Part shown: positions 31,063 to 50,008 of the stretch, piece by piece
Numbering within the stretch: position 1 is the stretch's first letter
Layout: each line of letters starts with the position of its first letter
Assembly (NCBI RefSeq): GCF_910577135.1
Contig: NZ_CAJTLL010000004.1
Location: forward strand, 70,458 to 134,457
DNA from: an uncultured Helicobacter sp.
Lineage (GTDB): Bacteria > Campylobacterota > Campylobacteria > Campylobacterales > Helicobacteraceae
Direction: 5' to 3'
DNA: 64,000 nt
Notes under the pieces: generated by a model
The model's database searches: none
What the model was told of the DNA's origin: nothing
The model's input: the letters and a program-made list of their open reading frames with translations, nothing else
Translations under genes and position numbers: made by a program

Positions 31063-31456
31063 ATTTTTCTCCTTGAAAAATTAATATTGATTTATTGGTG
31101 GAAACTATCATCTTTAAAACTTACATAAGAATCTATAATTTTTTCTATCCATAATAAGGGGGAGGGCTTAAATGTACAAGTGTGGGCTGGTGCTAAAGCA
31201 CAAGCACGAGGTCGCTCCCTCCCTCTCCCCTACCACTACGATGCTTTAAGAGGTAGCACTTCGTGCGATTTGATTTTATGCAAGTGAGATATATCTCACT
31301 TGTGGGGAGAATAGAGATTTTATGCTTTTAAAACTTAATCTACTTGTAAATCAAGTTTAGAGATAGATTTCATATTTGTGCGGCAGGGATTATATAGTAA
31401 AATGATAATTTTTTATTATATTCTTGTATTTTACTCTTGATTTTTTTAAGAAGCGT
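31063..31456. other. Intergenic region before the tRNA cluster
   Basis: No gene is supported. The region holds a GC-rich patch (GGGGGAGGG near 31150, with CCCTCCCTCTCCCC about 60 bases on that could pair with it), the sequence CACTTCGTGCGA shared with the intergenic region near 25803, a perfect 22-base palindrome at 31281-31302, and an ACTTG-taaat-CAAGT hairpin near 31351. Confidence 0.5.
31281..31302. repeat. Perfect 22-base palindrome
   Basis: Two 11-base arms, CAAGTGAGATA and its exact reverse complement, meet with no spacer. It could be a protein-binding operator or the base of a hairpin ending the transcript that leaves the murC cluster's upstream side. It is not followed by a T run. 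Confidence 0.7.
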
Positions 31457-31465
31457 TGATACAAT
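31457..31465 (+). promoter_or_regulatory. Extended -10 promoter of the tRNA/tuf operon
   Basis: TGATACAAT fits the extended -10 TGnTAtAAT. It ends 18 bases before the first tRNA base, the right spacing for a start just upstream of tRNA-Gly, with AT-rich DNA and T runs further upstream. Confidence 0.75.
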
Positions 31466-31483
31466 TATGCCCTTAAAAATTAT

Positions 31484-31558
31484 GCGGGAGTAGCTCAGTG
31501 GTAGAGCACAACCTTGCCAAGGTTGGGGCCGCGGGTTCGATCCCCGTCTCCCGCTCCA
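31484..31558 (+). tRNA. tRNA-Gly (GCC)
   Basis: The acceptor stem GCGGGAG pairs with CTCCCGC, the anticodon loop is TTGCCAA with GCC, the T arm carries GGTTCGATCC, and the CCA end is encoded. It opens a cluster of eight tRNAs. Confidence 0.97.
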
Positions 31559-31659
31559 TTAAGACTTAATCTTTACAACTCCATTTTTGTAGTCAATCTA
31601 AAAATATTGCTCTTTGATGTTTTGTGAGGAAATGTATTATTTTACATATCAAATCAAAA

Positions 31660-31747
31660 GCCCGGGTGGTGAAATTGGTAGACACAAGGGACTTAAAATC
31701 CCTCGGACATTGCGTCTGTACCGGTTCAAGTCCGGTCTCGGGCACCA
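31660..31747 (+). tRNA. tRNA-Leu (TAA)
   Basis: An 88-base class II tRNA with a long variable arm. The acceptor GCCCGGG pairs with CTCGGGC (one G-T), the loop has anticodon TAA, and CCA is encoded. Confidence 0.96.
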
Positions 31748-31789
31748 CCTGATTATCGTAAAAGATTCGTTAAGAAAATATGATAAGGT

Positions 31790-31864
31790 GGCGACATAGC
31801 CAAGTGGTAAGGCATGGGCCTGCAAAGCCTTGATTCCCCAGTTCGAATCTGGGTGTCGCCTCCA
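31790..31864 (+). tRNA. tRNA-Cys (GCA)
   Basis: The acceptor GGCGACA pairs with TGTCGCC, the loop CTGCAAA gives anticodon GCA, the discriminator base is T as in other tRNA-Cys, and CCA is encoded. Confidence 0.96.
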
Positions 31865-31936
31865 TAACACTTAAGCATACATTAAATATACTCTTAATCA
31901 GTTATGTTTCTAGAATCTGTATTATATTTATGGTAA

Positions 31937-32024
31937 CGGGAGATGGCTGAGTGGTTGAAAGCGGCGGTCTTGAAAACCGTTGAGGGTAACACCTCCGGGG
32001 GTTCGAATCCCTCTCTCCCGGCCA
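31937..32024 (+). tRNA. tRNA-Ser (TGA)
   Basis: An 88-base class II tRNA. The acceptor CGGGAGA pairs with TCTCCCG, the discriminator is G as in tRNA-Ser, the loop CTTGAAA gives anticodon TGA, and CCA is encoded. Confidence 0.95.
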
Positions 32025-32159
32025 CTTACTTCTACTTCATATCTCAAAATATTTTATTTTGGGTATTTTCATGATTATATTCATAATGGACATGACGCTT
32101 CAATGGATTTACCCTTGACAAAGGGCAGTGAAATCTATATAATTGCAACTTTTTTATGC

Positions 32160-32235
32160 GCTGGTTTAGCTCAGTTGGTAGAGCATCTGCCTTGTAAGCA
32201 GAGGGTCGGGGGTTCAAGTCCCTTAACCAGCTCCA
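32160..32235 (+). tRNA. tRNA-Thr (TGT)
   Basis: The acceptor GCTGGTT pairs with AACCAGC, the loop CTTGTAA gives anticodon TGT, and CCA is encoded. Confidence 0.96.
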
Positions 32236-32290
32236 TTTTGCACTTTAGCATATTTGCTTTCAGTGTTTGACCAGTTTTGTGATTATTTTT

Positions 32291-32375
<85 letters not shown>

Positions 32376-32436
32376 CTATAAATTGATGATTTTACAATCA
32401 TTAAAAAGTGGTAGTCAAAATAGTTTTTTTAAGTTT

Positions 32437-32513
32437 GCGGGAATAGCTCAGTTGGCTAGAGCATCAGCCTTCCAAGCTGAGGGTCGCGGGTTCGAGCCCC
32501 GTTTCCCGCTCCA
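32437..32513 (+). tRNA. tRNA-Gly (TCC)
   Basis: The acceptor GCGGGAA pairs with TTCCCGC, the loop CTTCCAA gives anticodon TCC, and CCA is encoded. It is the second glycine tRNA of the cluster. Confidence 0.96.
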
Positions 32514-32596
32514 TACTGGGAGCTGAATCTTCACTTTGATAACTTTAAGTTAAGATTTTCTCCAAAATAGATTATTATTGTAGTTATTTATAATAT

Positions 32597-32671
32597 GCCC
32601 ATATAGCTCAGTGGCAGAGCACTTCCTTGGTAAGGAAGAGGTCGGCGGTTCAATCCCGCTTATGGGCTCCA
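32597..32671 (+). tRNA. tRNA-Thr (GGT)
   Basis: The acceptor GCCCATA pairs with TATGGGC, the loop TTGGTAA gives anticodon GGT, and CCA is encoded. It ends 77 bases before tuf. Confidence 0.96.
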
Positions 32672-32748
32672 GTTTTCATAGGCTAGAATCTTTAAAAGTC
32701 ATAATTTAGGGATTCTAAAAAAATAAAATTTTGAGTTAGGAGAACAAA

Positions 32749-33948
32749 ATGGCAAAAGAAAAGTTTGTGAAAAACAAACCTCACGTAAATGTGGGAACAA
32801 TTGGACACGTGGATCACGGTAAAACAACTTTGAGTGCGGCTATATCCGCTGTATTGGCTACTAAGGGTCTTGCAGAGTTAAGGGATTATGATAATATCGA
32901 TAATGCCCCTGAAGAAAAAGAAAGAGGTATTACTATCGCTACTTCTCATATTGAGTATGAAACAGAGAATCGCCACTATGCGCATGTGGATTGCCCTGGG
33001 CACGCTGACTATGTGAAAAATATGATTACAGGTGCGGCTCAAATGGATGGCGCAATTCTTGTTGTGTCTGCCGCAGATGGTCCTATGCCACAAACAAGAG
33101 AGCATATCCTTCTTTCTCGTCAAGTAGGTGTACACTACATCGTTGTATTCCTAAATAAGCAAGATATGGTAGATGATGCAGAATTACTTGAGCTTGTGGA
33201 AATGGAAGTGCGTGAATTGCTTAGTCAATATGACTTCCCCGGTGATGATACTCCTATTGTAGCAGGTTCAGCTCTTAAAGCACTTGAAGAAGCAAAGGCT
33301 GGAAATGTTGGAGAATGGGGAGAAAAAGTATTAAAACTAATGGAAGAAGTTGATAGATATATCCCTACTCCTCAACGTGATACAGAAAAAACATTCCTTA
33401 TGCCTGTTGAAGATGTATTCTCTATCGCTGGTCGTGGAACTGTGGTAACAGGTAGAGTAGAAAGGGGTGTGGTAGCAGTAGGCGATGAAGTAGAAATCGT
33501 AGGGCTTCGCGATACACAAAAAACCACTGTTACAGGTGTTGAGATGTTTAGAAAAGAGCTTGATAAGGGTGAAGCGGGAGACAATGTAGGTATTCTCTTA
33601 AGAGGAACAAAAAAAGAAGAAGTAGAAAGAGGCATGGTGCTTTGTAAGCCCGGTTCGATTACTCCACATAAGAAGTTTGAAGGCGAAATCTATGTGCTTT
33701 CAAAAGAAGAGGGTGGAAGACATACTCCATTCTTTAAAGGCTATCGTCCACAATTCTATGTACGAACAACTGACGTTACAGGTTCTATTGAACTACCAGA
33801 TGGTGTAGAAATGGTTATGCCCGGTGATAATGTAAAAATCACAGTGGAGCTTATCGCACCTGTGGCACTTGAAGATGGCACTCGTTTCGCAATTCGTGAA
33901 GGTGGTAGAACAGTTGGTTCAGGTGTTGTAACAAAAATTATTGAGTAG
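32749..33948 (+). CDS. tuf: Translation elongation factor Tu
   Basis: A 399-residue GTPase that delivers aminoacyl-tRNA to the ribosome. G1 is GHVDHGKT (residues 19-26), the switch II motif is DCPGHADY near residue 81, and NKQDMVDD is the base-specificity motif; the two beta-barrel domains follow at normal length. Start ATG 32749 follows AGGAG. It lies directly after tRNA-Thr(GGT) and before rpmG, the usual Helicobacter order, so it is probably made from the tRNA-led transcript plus any internal promoter. Confidence 0.98.
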   Translation: MAKEKFVKNKPHVNVGTIGHVDHGKTTLSAAISAVLATKGLAELRDYDNIDNAPEEKERGITIATSHIEYETENRHYAHVDCPGHADYVKNMITGAAQMDGAILVVSAADGPMPQTREHILLSRQVGVHYIVVFLNKQDMVDDAELLELVEMEVRELLSQYDFPGDDTPIVAGSALKALEEAKAGNVGEWGEKVLKLMEEVDRYIPTPQRDTEKTFLMPVEDVFSIAGRGTVVTGRVERGVVAVGDEVEIVGLRDTQKTTVTGVEMFRKELDKGEAGDNVGILLRGTKKEEVERGMVLCKPGSITPHKKFEGEIYVLSKEEGGRHTPFFKGYRPQFYVRTTDVTGSIELPDGVEMVMPGDNVKITVELIAPVALEDGTRFAIREGGRTVGSGVVTKIIE

Positions 33949-33957
33949 AGGCTTGAT

Positions 33958-34128
33958 ATGGCAAAAGGAAACACTGTTAAGATAGGACTTAAGTGTTCAG
34001 AATGTGGTGATATTAATTATAGCACTACCAAAAATGCGAAAACGAATACAGAAAAACTGGAGCTCAAAAAGTTTTCACCTCGTTTGAATAAACATACGAT
34101 TCATAAGGAAGTAAAACTTAAAAGCTAG
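33958..34128 (+). CDS. rpmG: Ribosomal protein bL33
   Basis: A 56-residue basic protein ([20 protein letters not shown] at the start) of the 50S subunit. It has one CSEC pair and lacks the second cysteine pair, so it is probably the zinc-free form of bL33, although two cysteines remain. The tail [17 protein letters not shown] is typical. It begins nine bases after the tuf stop, with GAGG as ribosome site. Its stop codon is inside a hairpin leading to tRNA-Trp. Confidence 0.95.
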   Translation: MAKGNTVKIGLKCSECGDINYSTTKNAKTNTEKLELKKFSPRLNKHTIHKEVKLKS

Positions 34129-34142
34129 GCTTTTGCCTAGCT
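34123..34142 (+). promoter_or_regulatory. Perfect hairpin over the rpmG stop codon
   Basis: AGCTAGGC, a TTTT loop, then GCCTAGCT form a perfect 8-bp stem that contains the rpmG stop and ends three bases before tRNA-Trp. There is no T run after it, so an RNA-processing or 3'-end protection role seems more likely than termination. Confidence 0.55.
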
Positions 34143-34145
34143 GAT

Positions 34146-34221
34146 AGGTCAGTAGCTCCAATGGTAGAGCGTCGGTCTCCAAAACCGAGTGTTGGGGGTT
34201 CGAGTCCCTCCTGGCCTGCCA
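34146..34221 (+). tRNA. tRNA-Trp (CCA)
   Basis: The acceptor AGGTCAG pairs with CTGGCCT (one G-T), the discriminator is G, the loop CTCCAAA gives anticodon CCA, and the CCA end is encoded. It sits between rpmG and secE, as in related genomes. Confidence 0.96.
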
Positions 34222-34259
34222 CAAAGCTGTAAGTTTAGATATTGAATAAAAGAGATACG

Positions 34260-34442
34260 ATGATTAAAAAAATAAAAACCTATTTCCAAAATGCAAATGA
34301 AGAACGAACAAAAGTAATATTTCCCACAAAAGAACAGATTCGCAATGCTTCTGTATCTGTTCTTATCGTGGTAAGTGTAGTTACTTTATTTTTAGCGTTA
34401 GTTGATTGGATTTTATTTCATTCTGTATCCGGTATTTTGTAA
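34260..34442 (+). CDS. secE: Preprotein translocase subunit SecE
   Basis: A 60-residue membrane protein that clamps SecY in the inner-membrane translocase. It has a short amphipathic cytosolic helix, a basic stretch (NEERTKVIFPTKEQIRNAS) and a single C-terminal transmembrane helix (VLIVVSVVTLFLALVDWIL), the minimal SecE design. I chose ATG 34260 over the TTG 18 bases upstream because AGAG precedes it and the length matches the family. It is followed 19 bases later by nusG, the usual pair. Confidence 0.93.
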   Translation: MIKKIKTYFQNANEERTKVIFPTKEQIRNASVSVLIVVSVVTLFLALVDWILFHSVSGIL

Positions 34443-34461
34443 TATTGTGGAGAGGTGAAAC

Positions 34462-34977
34462 TTGGAGTGGTATGCGATACAAACATATTCTGGTAGTGAA
34501 GAATCAGTTGCTAATGCAATAAGGAATCTTATTGAGCAGAATCAAATGCAAGATAGATTTGCTGAAGTGGTTGTGCCTACAGAGCCTATTATTGAGGCGA
34601 AGAAGAAAGTTGTAAATAGAAGTCTTTATCCCGGCTATGTCTTTATAAGGGTTGATTTAGACACAAAACTTTGGCATATGATTCAATCTTTACCTAGGGT
34701 TGGACGTTTTATTGGTGAAAGTAAGAAGCCCACACCGCTTAATGAAGCTGATATTGCTAAAATTTTAGAAAAGGTAAGAAATCCAAGCGCACCAAAACCA
34801 AAGATTTCTTTTGAACACGGCGAAGTTGTGCGGATTATTGATGGACCTTTTGTAAATTTTACAGGCACGGTAGAGGAATATGATTTAGAGCATAAAAAAC
34901 TGAAGTTAAACGTCTCCATTTTTGGACGAAACACTCCTGTTGAAATTTTGTATTCGCAAGTAGAAAAAATCATTTAA
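34462..34977 (+). CDS. nusG: Transcription termination/antitermination factor NusG
   Basis: A 171-residue protein with the N-terminal NGN domain (WYAIQTYSGSEE, residues 3-14; LYPGYVFIRVDL) that binds RNA polymerase, and a C-terminal KOW domain (HGEVVRIIDGPFVNFTGTVEEYD) that contacts Rho or ribosomal uS10. The start is TTG 34462 with GAGGTG upstream; the first residues after it match the family, which justifies the rare start codon. It lies between secE and rplK, 21 bases from the latter. Confidence 0.96.
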   Translation: MEWYAIQTYSGSEESVANAIRNLIEQNQMQDRFAEVVVPTEPIIEAKKKVVNRSLYPGYVFIRVDLDTKLWHMIQSLPRVGRFIGESKKPTPLNEADIAKILEKVRNPSAPKPKISFEHGEVVRIIDGPFVNFTGTVEEYDLEHKKLKLNVSIFGRNTPVEILYSQVEKII

Positions 34978-34998
34978 TTTGACAAAAAGGAAGGCATA

Positions 34999-35424
34999 AT
35001 GGGTAAAAAAGTTGTTGGTGAATTAAAATTACAGATTCCAGCGGGAAAAGCGAATCCATCTCCTCCGGTAGGTCCAGCATTAGGACAAAGGGGGGTTAAT
35101 ATTATGGAGTTTTGCAAAGCATTTAATGAAAAAACAAAGGATATGGGTGATTTTAATATTCCTGTTGTTATTACCATCTATCAGGATAAGAGCTTTACCT
35201 TTATTACTAAAAAGCCGCCTGTAACAGATCTCATTAAAAAGGCTGCAAAAATTACAAAGGGTTCTGACAATCCTTTAAAAAATAAAGTTGGGAAGCTTAC
35301 AAGTAAGCAACTTGAAGAGATCGCTCAAACCAAAATGGAAGATCTCAATGCTTCGAATATTGAGGCTGCAAAATTGATTGTAGTGGGCAGTGCAAGAAGT
35401 ATGGGTGTTGAAATCCAAGATTAG
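34999..35424 (+). CDS. rplK: Ribosomal protein uL11
   Basis: A 141-residue protein of the GTPase-associated centre of the 50S subunit. The N-terminal domain has [20 protein letters not shown], the proline-rich signature, and the C-terminal 23S rRNA-binding domain has [26 protein letters not shown]. Start ATG 34999 follows AAAAAGGAAGG. It is the first of the rplK-rplA pair, which is probably controlled at translation by uL1. Confidence 0.98.
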   Translation: MGKKVVGELKLQIPAGKANPSPPVGPALGQRGVNIMEFCKAFNEKTKDMGDFNIPVVITIYQDKSFTFITKKPPVTDLIKKAAKITKGSDNPLKNKVGKLTSKQLEEIAQTKMEDLNASNIEAAKLIVVGSARSMGVEIQD

Positions 35425-35442
35425 AATAGATGGAGTTTGTTT

Positions 35443-36147
35443 ATGGGTAAAAAGATAGCAAAGAGACTGCAGGCTTTACAAGCAAAGGTAGATTCTCAAA
35501 AGGTATATGATATTCAAAGTGGTGTGAGTGCGGTGAAATCTCTTGCTTCGGCAAAATTTGATGAAACTGTTGAGGTAGCATTGCGTTTAGGAGTAGATCC
35601 AAGACACGCTGATCAAATGATACGGGGGGCTGTGGTTTTGCCACACGGGACAGGCAAAAAAGTGCGTGTTGCTGTGTTTGCAAAAGGTATTAAGGCAGAT
35701 GAAGCAAAAAATGCCGGAGCTGATGTCGTAGGGGCTGATGATTTGGCTGATGAGATTAAAAATGGCAATATTAATTTTGATATCGTCATAGCTACACCTG
35801 ATATGATGGCTCTTGTGGGGAAAGTAGGACGTATTTTAGGACCAAAAGGTTTAATGCCAAATCCCAAAACAGGCACGGTTACAATGGATGTGGCTAAAGC
35901 TGTTTCTAATGCTAAGAGTGGGCAAGTGAACTTTAGAGTGGATAAAAAGGGTATCATTCACGCACCTATTGGAAAAGTTTCTTTTGATGAATCTAAAATA
36001 CGAGATAATATGCTTGAACTTGTTCGTGCAATCAATAAGCTAAAGCCTACCTCGGCAAAAGGTAAGTATATCCGTAGCAGCACATTGTCTTTAACGATGA
36101 GTCCTGCAATTAAGCTTGATTCACAGGAATTGATGGATACAAAATAA
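35443..36147 (+). CDS. rplA: Ribosomal protein uL1
   Basis: A 234-residue L1-stalk protein and likely translational repressor of its own operon. It has the [20 protein letters not shown] and [18 protein letters not shown] signatures. I chose ATG 35443, seven bases after GGAG, over a TTG six bases earlier. It starts 18 bases after rplK. About 90 bases follow before rplJ, where a separate leader starts. Confidence 0.97.
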   Translation: MGKKIAKRLQALQAKVDSQKVYDIQSGVSAVKSLASAKFDETVEVALRLGVDPRHADQMIRGAVVLPHGTGKKVRVAVFAKGIKADEAKNAGADVVGADDLADEIKNGNINFDIVIATPDMMALVGKVGRILGPKGLMPNPKTGTVTMDVAKAVSNAKSGQVNFRVDKKGIIHAPIGKVSFDESKIRDNMLELVRAINKLKPTSAKGKYIRSSTLSLTMSPAIKLDSQELMDTK

Positions 36148-36237
36148 CAGATTTGTATTCTTTATCTTAGACCAAAGAGCATAGGGGCTTAGCTTAAAAT
36201 TTACCCTATGTGAGGTTTTGGGCTGAAAGGAGGAGAA
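36148..36237 (+). promoter_or_regulatory. rplJ leader, candidate uL10-bL12 autoregulatory site
   Basis: The 90-base gap before rplJ has a stem CATAGGG (36180-36186) and CCCTATG (36204-36210), followed by a GAGG and an AGGAGG ribosome site. uL10-bL12 complexes commonly bind this leader to repress translation in bacteria; the exact kink-turn cannot be verified by eye. Confidence 0.45.
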
Positions 36238-36720
36238 ATGACTAAGCAAGAAAAGATTCAGGTTGTTGAATACTTAAGTGCTGAATTTAAGCAATCTTCT
36301 GCTTTGATTGTGTGCGATTATAAAGGTTTACAAGTGAGTCATCTTGAGGAACTAAGACGCACTTCAAGGGCTGTAGATGTCAAGGTGCAAGTAATCAAGA
36401 ATACTTTAGCAAGCATCGCTATAAAAAATGCAGAATGTCCAGATTTAGAACTTAAGGATACAAATATCTTTCTTTGGGCAGATGATCAGATCGCTTTGTC
36501 TAAGGTGGTTTGCAAATTCGCAGAATCTCATAGCGAACATTTTAGTCTCAAAGTTGGTATATTTGATGGGCAAGTAGTTGATACGAAGCATATCGTGTCG
36601 GTTTCTAAGCTACCAAGCAAAGAAGAACTTATTGGTATGTTGTTGTCTGTATGGACAGCTCCAGCGCGATACTTTGTTACAGGGCTTGATAATTTAAGAA
36701 AACAAAAAGAAGAAAATTAA
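36238..36720 (+). CDS. rplJ: Ribosomal protein uL10
   Basis: A 160-residue stalk-base protein that carries bL12 dimers on its C-terminal helix. The N-terminal half has [22 protein letters not shown] and later [14 protein letters not shown], as in the family. The C-terminus ([15 protein letters not shown]) is short, as usual in epsilonproteobacteria. Start ATG follows AGGAGG. rplL follows after 18 bases. Confidence 0.97.
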   Translation: MTKQEKIQVVEYLSAEFKQSSALIVCDYKGLQVSHLEELRRTSRAVDVKVQVIKNTLASIAIKNAECPDLELKDTNIFLWADDQIALSKVVCKFAESHSEHFSLKVGIFDGQVVDTKHIVSVSKLPSKEELIGMLLSVWTAPARYFVTGLDNLRKQKEEN

Positions 36721-36738
36721 CATTGCAAGGAGTGTAAA

Positions 36739-37119
36739 ATGGCAATTTCTAAAGAAGAAGTATTGGAATACATCGGGAATCTTTCAGTATTAGAGCTTTC
36801 AGAGCTTGTAAAGGCTTTTGAAGAGAAATTTGGTGTAAGTGCTGCACCAACAGTTGTAGCTGGTGCAGCAGCTGGCGGAGGTGCAGCAGCTGGCGGAGCA
36901 GAAGAGAAGACAGAATTTAATATCGTGCTTGTTGATGCAGGTGCAAATAAAATCAATGTCATCAAAGCAGTGCGTGAAATTACAGGCTTAGGTCTTAAAG
37001 AAGCAAAAGACGCCACAGAGCAAACTCCAAGCACACTTAAGGAAGGTGTGAATAAAGAAGATGCTGAAAACTTTAAGAAAAAACTTGAAGAGGCAGGAGC
37101 AAAAGTCGAAATTAAATAG
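36739..37119 (+). CDS. rplL: Ribosomal protein bL12
   Basis: A 126-residue stalk protein. An N-terminal dimerisation helix ([23 protein letters not shown]) is followed by an Ala/Gly-rich hinge (residues about 35-54) and the factor-binding C-terminal domain ([22 protein letters not shown]). It recruits elongation factors to the ribosome. The hinge contains a short near-duplicate ([13 protein letters not shown]) that could vary in length. The start follows AAGGAG. Confidence 0.98.
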   Translation: MAISKEEVLEYIGNLSVLELSELVKAFEEKFGVSAAPTVVAGAAAGGGAAAGGAEEKTEFNIVLVDAGANKINVIKAVREITGLGLKEAKDATEQTPSTLKEGVNKEDAENFKKKLEEAGAKVEIK

Positions 37120-37206
37120 GTTTGACATTCACTTCATATACAATTGCTAAATCTTAGATACTAAGGTTTGGCTTTTTGCATTTAATAGAATATTGTAAAA
37201 ATACTT

Positions 37207-37212
37207 TATAAT
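37207..37212 (+). promoter_or_regulatory. Candidate -10 element for rpoBC
   Basis: TATAAT in the 157-base gap between rplL and rpoBC, 65 bases before the start. Upstream, CTTAGATACTAAG with a following GGTTTGGCTTTTT forms a weak terminator-like hairpin near 37155, so polymerase genes may be uncoupled from rplJL by attenuation plus this promoter. Confidence 0.45.
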
Positions 37213-37249
37213 TATAGGTCTTTTTAGAGTATTTTGCTCTTTTTCATAA

Positions 37250-45978
<8,729 letters not shown>

Positions 45979-46054
45979 TCTAAGAGAAATAAAAGTTTTC
46001 ATTGGGTAAAATCCCGCATTTTTTATTTTCTAAAATTTACATAAAGGAAAGTCA

Positions 46055-46444
46055 GTGCCAACCATAAATCAATTAATTAGAAAAGAGCGCAAGAAAGTTA
46101 TCCGTAAGACAAAGTCCCCTGCGTTACTAGAGTGTCCGCAAAGAAGGGGTGTATGCACACGTGTTTATACGACAACACCTAAAAAGCCAAACTCGGCTTT
46201 AAGAAAGGTGGCTAAAGTAAAGCTTACTTCGAAAGTAGAGGTGATTAGCTATATTCCGGGAGAAGGGCATAATTTGCAAGAGCACTCCATTGTACTTGTG
46301 CGTGGCGGACGTGTAAAAGACTTACCCGGTGTGAAGTATCATATTATACGTGGGGCATTAGATACTGCAGGTGTGGCTAAACGAAGTGTTTCACGTAGTA
46401 AATATGGTGCAAAAAAAGCAAAAGCCGGTGGCGATAAAAAATAA
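46055..46444 (+). CDS. rpsL: Ribosomal protein uS12
   Basis: A 129-residue decoding-centre protein. It has [29 protein letters not shown] with the lysine at the streptomycin-contact position (TPKKPNS), here the wild-type residue, and the conserved [19 protein letters not shown] loop. The start is GTG 46055 with AAAGGAAAG upstream; the N-terminus PTINQLIRK matches the family, so the GTG is well supported. rpsG follows 13 bases later. Confidence 0.98.
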   Translation: MPTINQLIRKERKKVIRKTKSPALLECPQRRGVCTRVYTTTPKKPNSALRKVAKVKLTSKVEVISYIPGEGHNLQEHSIVLVRGGRVKDLPGVKYHIIRGALDTAGVAKRSVSRSKYGAKKAKAGGDKK

Positions 46445-46448
46445 CTAA

Positions 46449-46925
<477 letters not shown>

Positions 46926-46938
46926 GGAAGGATAAAGA

Positions 46939-49017
46939 ATGGCTAGAAAAACTCCTTTAGCAAGAATTAGAAATATCGGTATTGCTGCACATATTGATGC
47001 GGGTAAAACTACGACTTCAGAACGGATTCTCTTTTATACCGGTGTAAGCCATAAAATCGGTGAAGTGCACGATGGCGCAGCAACTATGGACTGGATGGAG
47101 CAAGAAAAAGAACGTGGGATTACCATTACTTCTGCAACTACAACTTGTTTTTGGAAAGACTATCAAATTAATCTTATTGACACTCCCGGACACGTTGATT
47201 TTACTATCGAGGTAGAACGTTCTATGCGTGTGCTTGATGGTGCTGTTGCGGTATTTTGCTCTGTGGGAGGTGTGCAGCCTCAAAGTGAAACCGTGTGGCG
47301 ACAAGCAAACAAGTATGGTGTGCCTCGTATGGTGTTTGTGAACAAAATGGATAGAATCGGCGCAAATTTCTATAATGTAGAGAGCCAAATCAAGCAACGC
47401 CTAAAAGCTAACCCTGTGCCTATTAGTATCCCCATTGGTGCAGAGGAGAACTTTAAGGGTGTGGTTGATTTGATTCAAATGAAGGCTATCGTGTGGAATG
47501 ATGAATCAATGGGTGCAAAATATGATATTGAGGATATTCCTGCTGAACTTATAGAAAAAGCAAATGAGTATAGAGAAAAGCTTGTAGAGGCTGCCGCAGA
47601 ACAAGATGAAGCTTTGATGGAAAAATATCTTGGTGGTGAGGAGCTGAGTATCGAGGATATTAAAAAGGGTGTAAAGATTGGTTGTTTAAATATGAGTCTT
47701 ATTCCTATGCTTTGTGGCTCAAGCTTTAAGAATAAAGGTGTGCAGACATTACTTGATGCGGTGGTTGATTTTCTCCCTGCACCTACTGAAGTGGCAGAAA
47801 TCAAAGGTATTGACCCAAAAGATGAATCTGAACTTAGCGTAGAATCAAGCGATAATGGCGCGTTTGCAGGTTTGGCGTTTAAAATTATGACTGACCCATT
47901 TGTAGGGCAGCTAACCTTCGTCCGTGCATATCGTGGGAAGTTAGAATCTGGTAGCTATGTTCTAAACTCTACAAAAGGTAAAAAAGAGCGTGTAGGGCGA
48001 CTTTTGAAAATGCATTCAAATAAACGCGAAGACATAAAAGAGATTTATGCGGGTGAGATTTGTGCTTTTGTAGGATTAAAAGATACAGTGACAGGTGATA
48101 CGCTTTGTGATGAGAAGCAGCCTGTTATCTTGGAGAGAATGGACTTCCCAGAGCCAGTTATTCAAATTGCTGTAGAGCCAAAAACTAAGGCAGACCAAGA
48201 AAAAATGTCTATTGCACTAGGCAAACTTGCAGAGGAGGATCCTAGCTTTAGAGTAAGCACACACGAAGAAACAGGGCAAACACTTATTGGCGGTATGGGT
48301 GAATTACACTTAGAAATTATTGTTGATAGATTAAAGCGTGAGTTTAAGGTTGAGGCTGAAGTAGGTGAGCCACAAGTCGCTTTTAGAGAGACTATACGCA
48401 CTGCCGTAGAGCAAGAGTGTAAATATGCAAAACAATCCGGTGGGCGTGGGCAATATGGACACGTGCATATTAGGCTTGAACCAAAAGAACCCGGTGAGGG
48501 CTATGAGTTTGTGAATAATATTAGTGGCGGTGTGATACCAAAAGAATATATTCCTGCTGTTGATAAAGGTATCCAAGAAGCAATGCAAAATGGTGTGCTC
48601 GCAGGCTATCCTGTCGTGGATTTTAAAGTAACACTTTATGATGGAAGCTATCACGATGTGGATTCATCTGAAATGGCATTTAAAATTGCTGGTTCTATGG
48701 CTTTTAAAGATGCTTGTCGTAAGGCAAATGCAGTATTATTAGAGCCTATGATGAAAGTCGAAGTGGAAGTCCCAGAGGAGTATATGGGTGATGTCATAGG
48801 AGACTTGAACAGGCGAAGAGGGCAAATTAACTCTATGGATGATCGTATGGGCTTAAAGATTGTAAATGCCTTTGTGCCTTTAGCTGAAATGTTTGGATAC
48901 TCAACTGATTTACGTTCGGCTACACAAGGTAGAGGTACATATACAATGGAATTTGACCATTATGGCGAAGTACCAAACAATATTGCTAAAGAGATTATGG
49001 AAAAACGTAAAGGTTAA
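46939..49017 (+). CDS. fusA: Translation elongation factor G
   Basis: A 692-residue GTPase that drives tRNA-mRNA translocation. G1 is [17 protein letters not shown] near residue 14, switch II is DTPGHVDF near 83, and NKMDRIGA is the guanine-specific motif. Domains II to V follow, with the conserved [14 protein letters not shown] loop. A typical length and an intact frame. It closes the str-type block; a cytochrome gene follows 34 bases later. Confidence 0.98.
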   Translation: MARKTPLARIRNIGIAAHIDAGKTTTSERILFYTGVSHKIGEVHDGAATMDWMEQEKERGITITSATTTCFWKDYQINLIDTPGHVDFTIEVERSMRVLDGAVAVFCSVGGVQPQSETVWRQANKYGVPRMVFVNKMDRIGANFYNVESQIKQRLKANPVPISIPIGAEENFKGVVDLIQMKAIVWNDESMGAKYDIEDIPAELIEKANEYREKLVEAAAEQDEALMEKYLGGEELSIEDIKKGVKIGCLNMSLIPMLCGSSFKNKGVQTLLDAVVDFLPAPTEVAEIKGIDPKDESELSVESSDNGAFAGLAFKIMTDPFVGQLTFVRAYRGKLESGSYVLNSTKGKKERVGRLLKMHSNKREDIKEIYAGEICAFVGLKDTVTGDTLCDEKQPVILERMDFPEPVIQIAVEPKTKADQEKMSIALGKLAEEDPSFRVSTHEETGQTLIGGMGELHLEIIVDRLKREFKVEAEVGEPQVAFRETIRTAVEQECKYAKQSGGRGQYGHVHIRLEPKEPGEGYEFVNNISGGVIPKEYIPAVDKGIQEAMQNGVLAGYPVVDFKVTLYDGSYHDVDSSEMAFKIAGSMAFKDACRKANAVLLEPMMKVEVEVPEEYMGDVIGDLNRRRGQINSMDDRMGLKIVNAFVPLAEMFGYSTDLRSATQGRGTYTMEFDHYGEVPNNIAKEIMEKRKG

Positions 49018-49051
49018 TCATTTATTAGGTGAAGCTATAAGGAGTTAAAAA

Positions 49052-49492
49052 ATGTTAAGATATATATTATTTGTGCTCTGCATTATTTTCGTTGCTTGCT
49101 CTAGTGACAATAAAGTAGAGCAAGCAGCAGATGAAACATCAGGCAATAAAGTAGAGGATAGAGTAGAAGATTCTCAAAAAGATATGCCTGAAGCAGATAA
49201 ATCTCAAGCTCCCCAACAAACACTCCCAGCAGCTCAAAATAAGCCAGATGCAGCGGTACTTTATGCTAAATGTGCGGCTTGCCACGGTAAAGATGGTAAA
49301 AGTGTCGCACCCGGTAGTGTAGGCAATGTGCTTATTGCTTCTCTCAATAAAGCTCAAGTGGTAGAATCTCTTAAAGGATTCCGTGAGAGGACATTAAGCA
49401 AGGGAGGTAATTCTATAATTATGTATATGCAGGCAAAAAATCTAAGCGATGAGGATATTGACGCCTTAGCAACATATATCGACGCATTTTAG
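49052..49492 (+). CDS. Small c-type cytochrome lipoprotein
   Basis: A 146-residue exported protein. The signal segment ends in a lipobox (IIFVACSS, Cys16 lipidated), followed by an acidic, low-complexity tether (residues 17-65). The single heme site CAACH lies at residues 74-78 with GKDGKS after it, and a methionine in SIIMYMQAKNLSDEDIDAL could be the sixth heme ligand. It is anchored in a membrane facing the periplasm and probably carries electrons between a donor and an oxidase or peroxidase. It starts behind AAGGAG, 34 bases after fusA; such a link to translation genes is likely positional only. Confidence 0.85.
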   Translation: MLRYILFVLCIIFVACSSDNKVEQAADETSGNKVEDRVEDSQKDMPEADKSQAPQQTLPAAQNKPDAAVLYAKCAACHGKDGKSVAPGSVGNVLIASLNKAQVVESLKGFRERTLSKGGNSIIMYMQAKNLSDEDIDALATYIDAF

Positions 49493-50008
49493 TGATTTTG
49501 CTTATTCATTTGTTTTATATTTCTCTTATCTCATAAAATCTTTGATTTATTCTTTTTAGAGAAAGTCCGCTATAGCTATGCTATTGCGGCATTATAACAC
49601 ATTACATTTGTTGGGTCTATTTGACTTATGACTTGCTTGGTTTCTAACAAATGAAGGTTTAAGCTAGATTCATATAGCTACGCTTATTCTCTTGTGGAAT
49701 AAAGTGTTAGTAAATATCGCTAAATACTATATCTCGCATTATTCTATGGCTTGTTTCTCTCTTTTGCACATGAAGCCAATTTGTGAATATATATATTTAC
49801 AGAACGAAGCTTTGCTTCAAGTATGAGTTTGTTTATCTTGTGGATTGTTCAGCACTTAGGGCTTTATAATTGAGAGAAGAAAACTGATATATTATATTTA
49901 TGATTGTTATATAGTGATATGGTTTTTAGATGGGGCTAAAAATATAAGTATTTGAAATGTAAACCACGCATAAGTTAGTTTTACTTTGCTTATTCTTTAG
50001 CCAATCAT
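49493..50008. other. Intergenic region with no supported gene
   Basis: About 515 bases between the cytochrome and tonB, which converge. It holds a hairpin CCGCTATAGC-TAT-GCTATTGCGG (49567-49589, one mismatch) that could end the fusA/cytochrome transcript, and a small GAAGC-TTT-GCTTC hairpin (49806-49818). Otherwise it is AT-rich with no coding-like frame or RNA gene that I recognise. Confidence 0.55.

Noticed and set aside
49567..49589. Hairpin as a small RNA gene
   Set aside because: It has no promoter-like sequence at a suitable distance and no T run; a transcript-end role is more economical.
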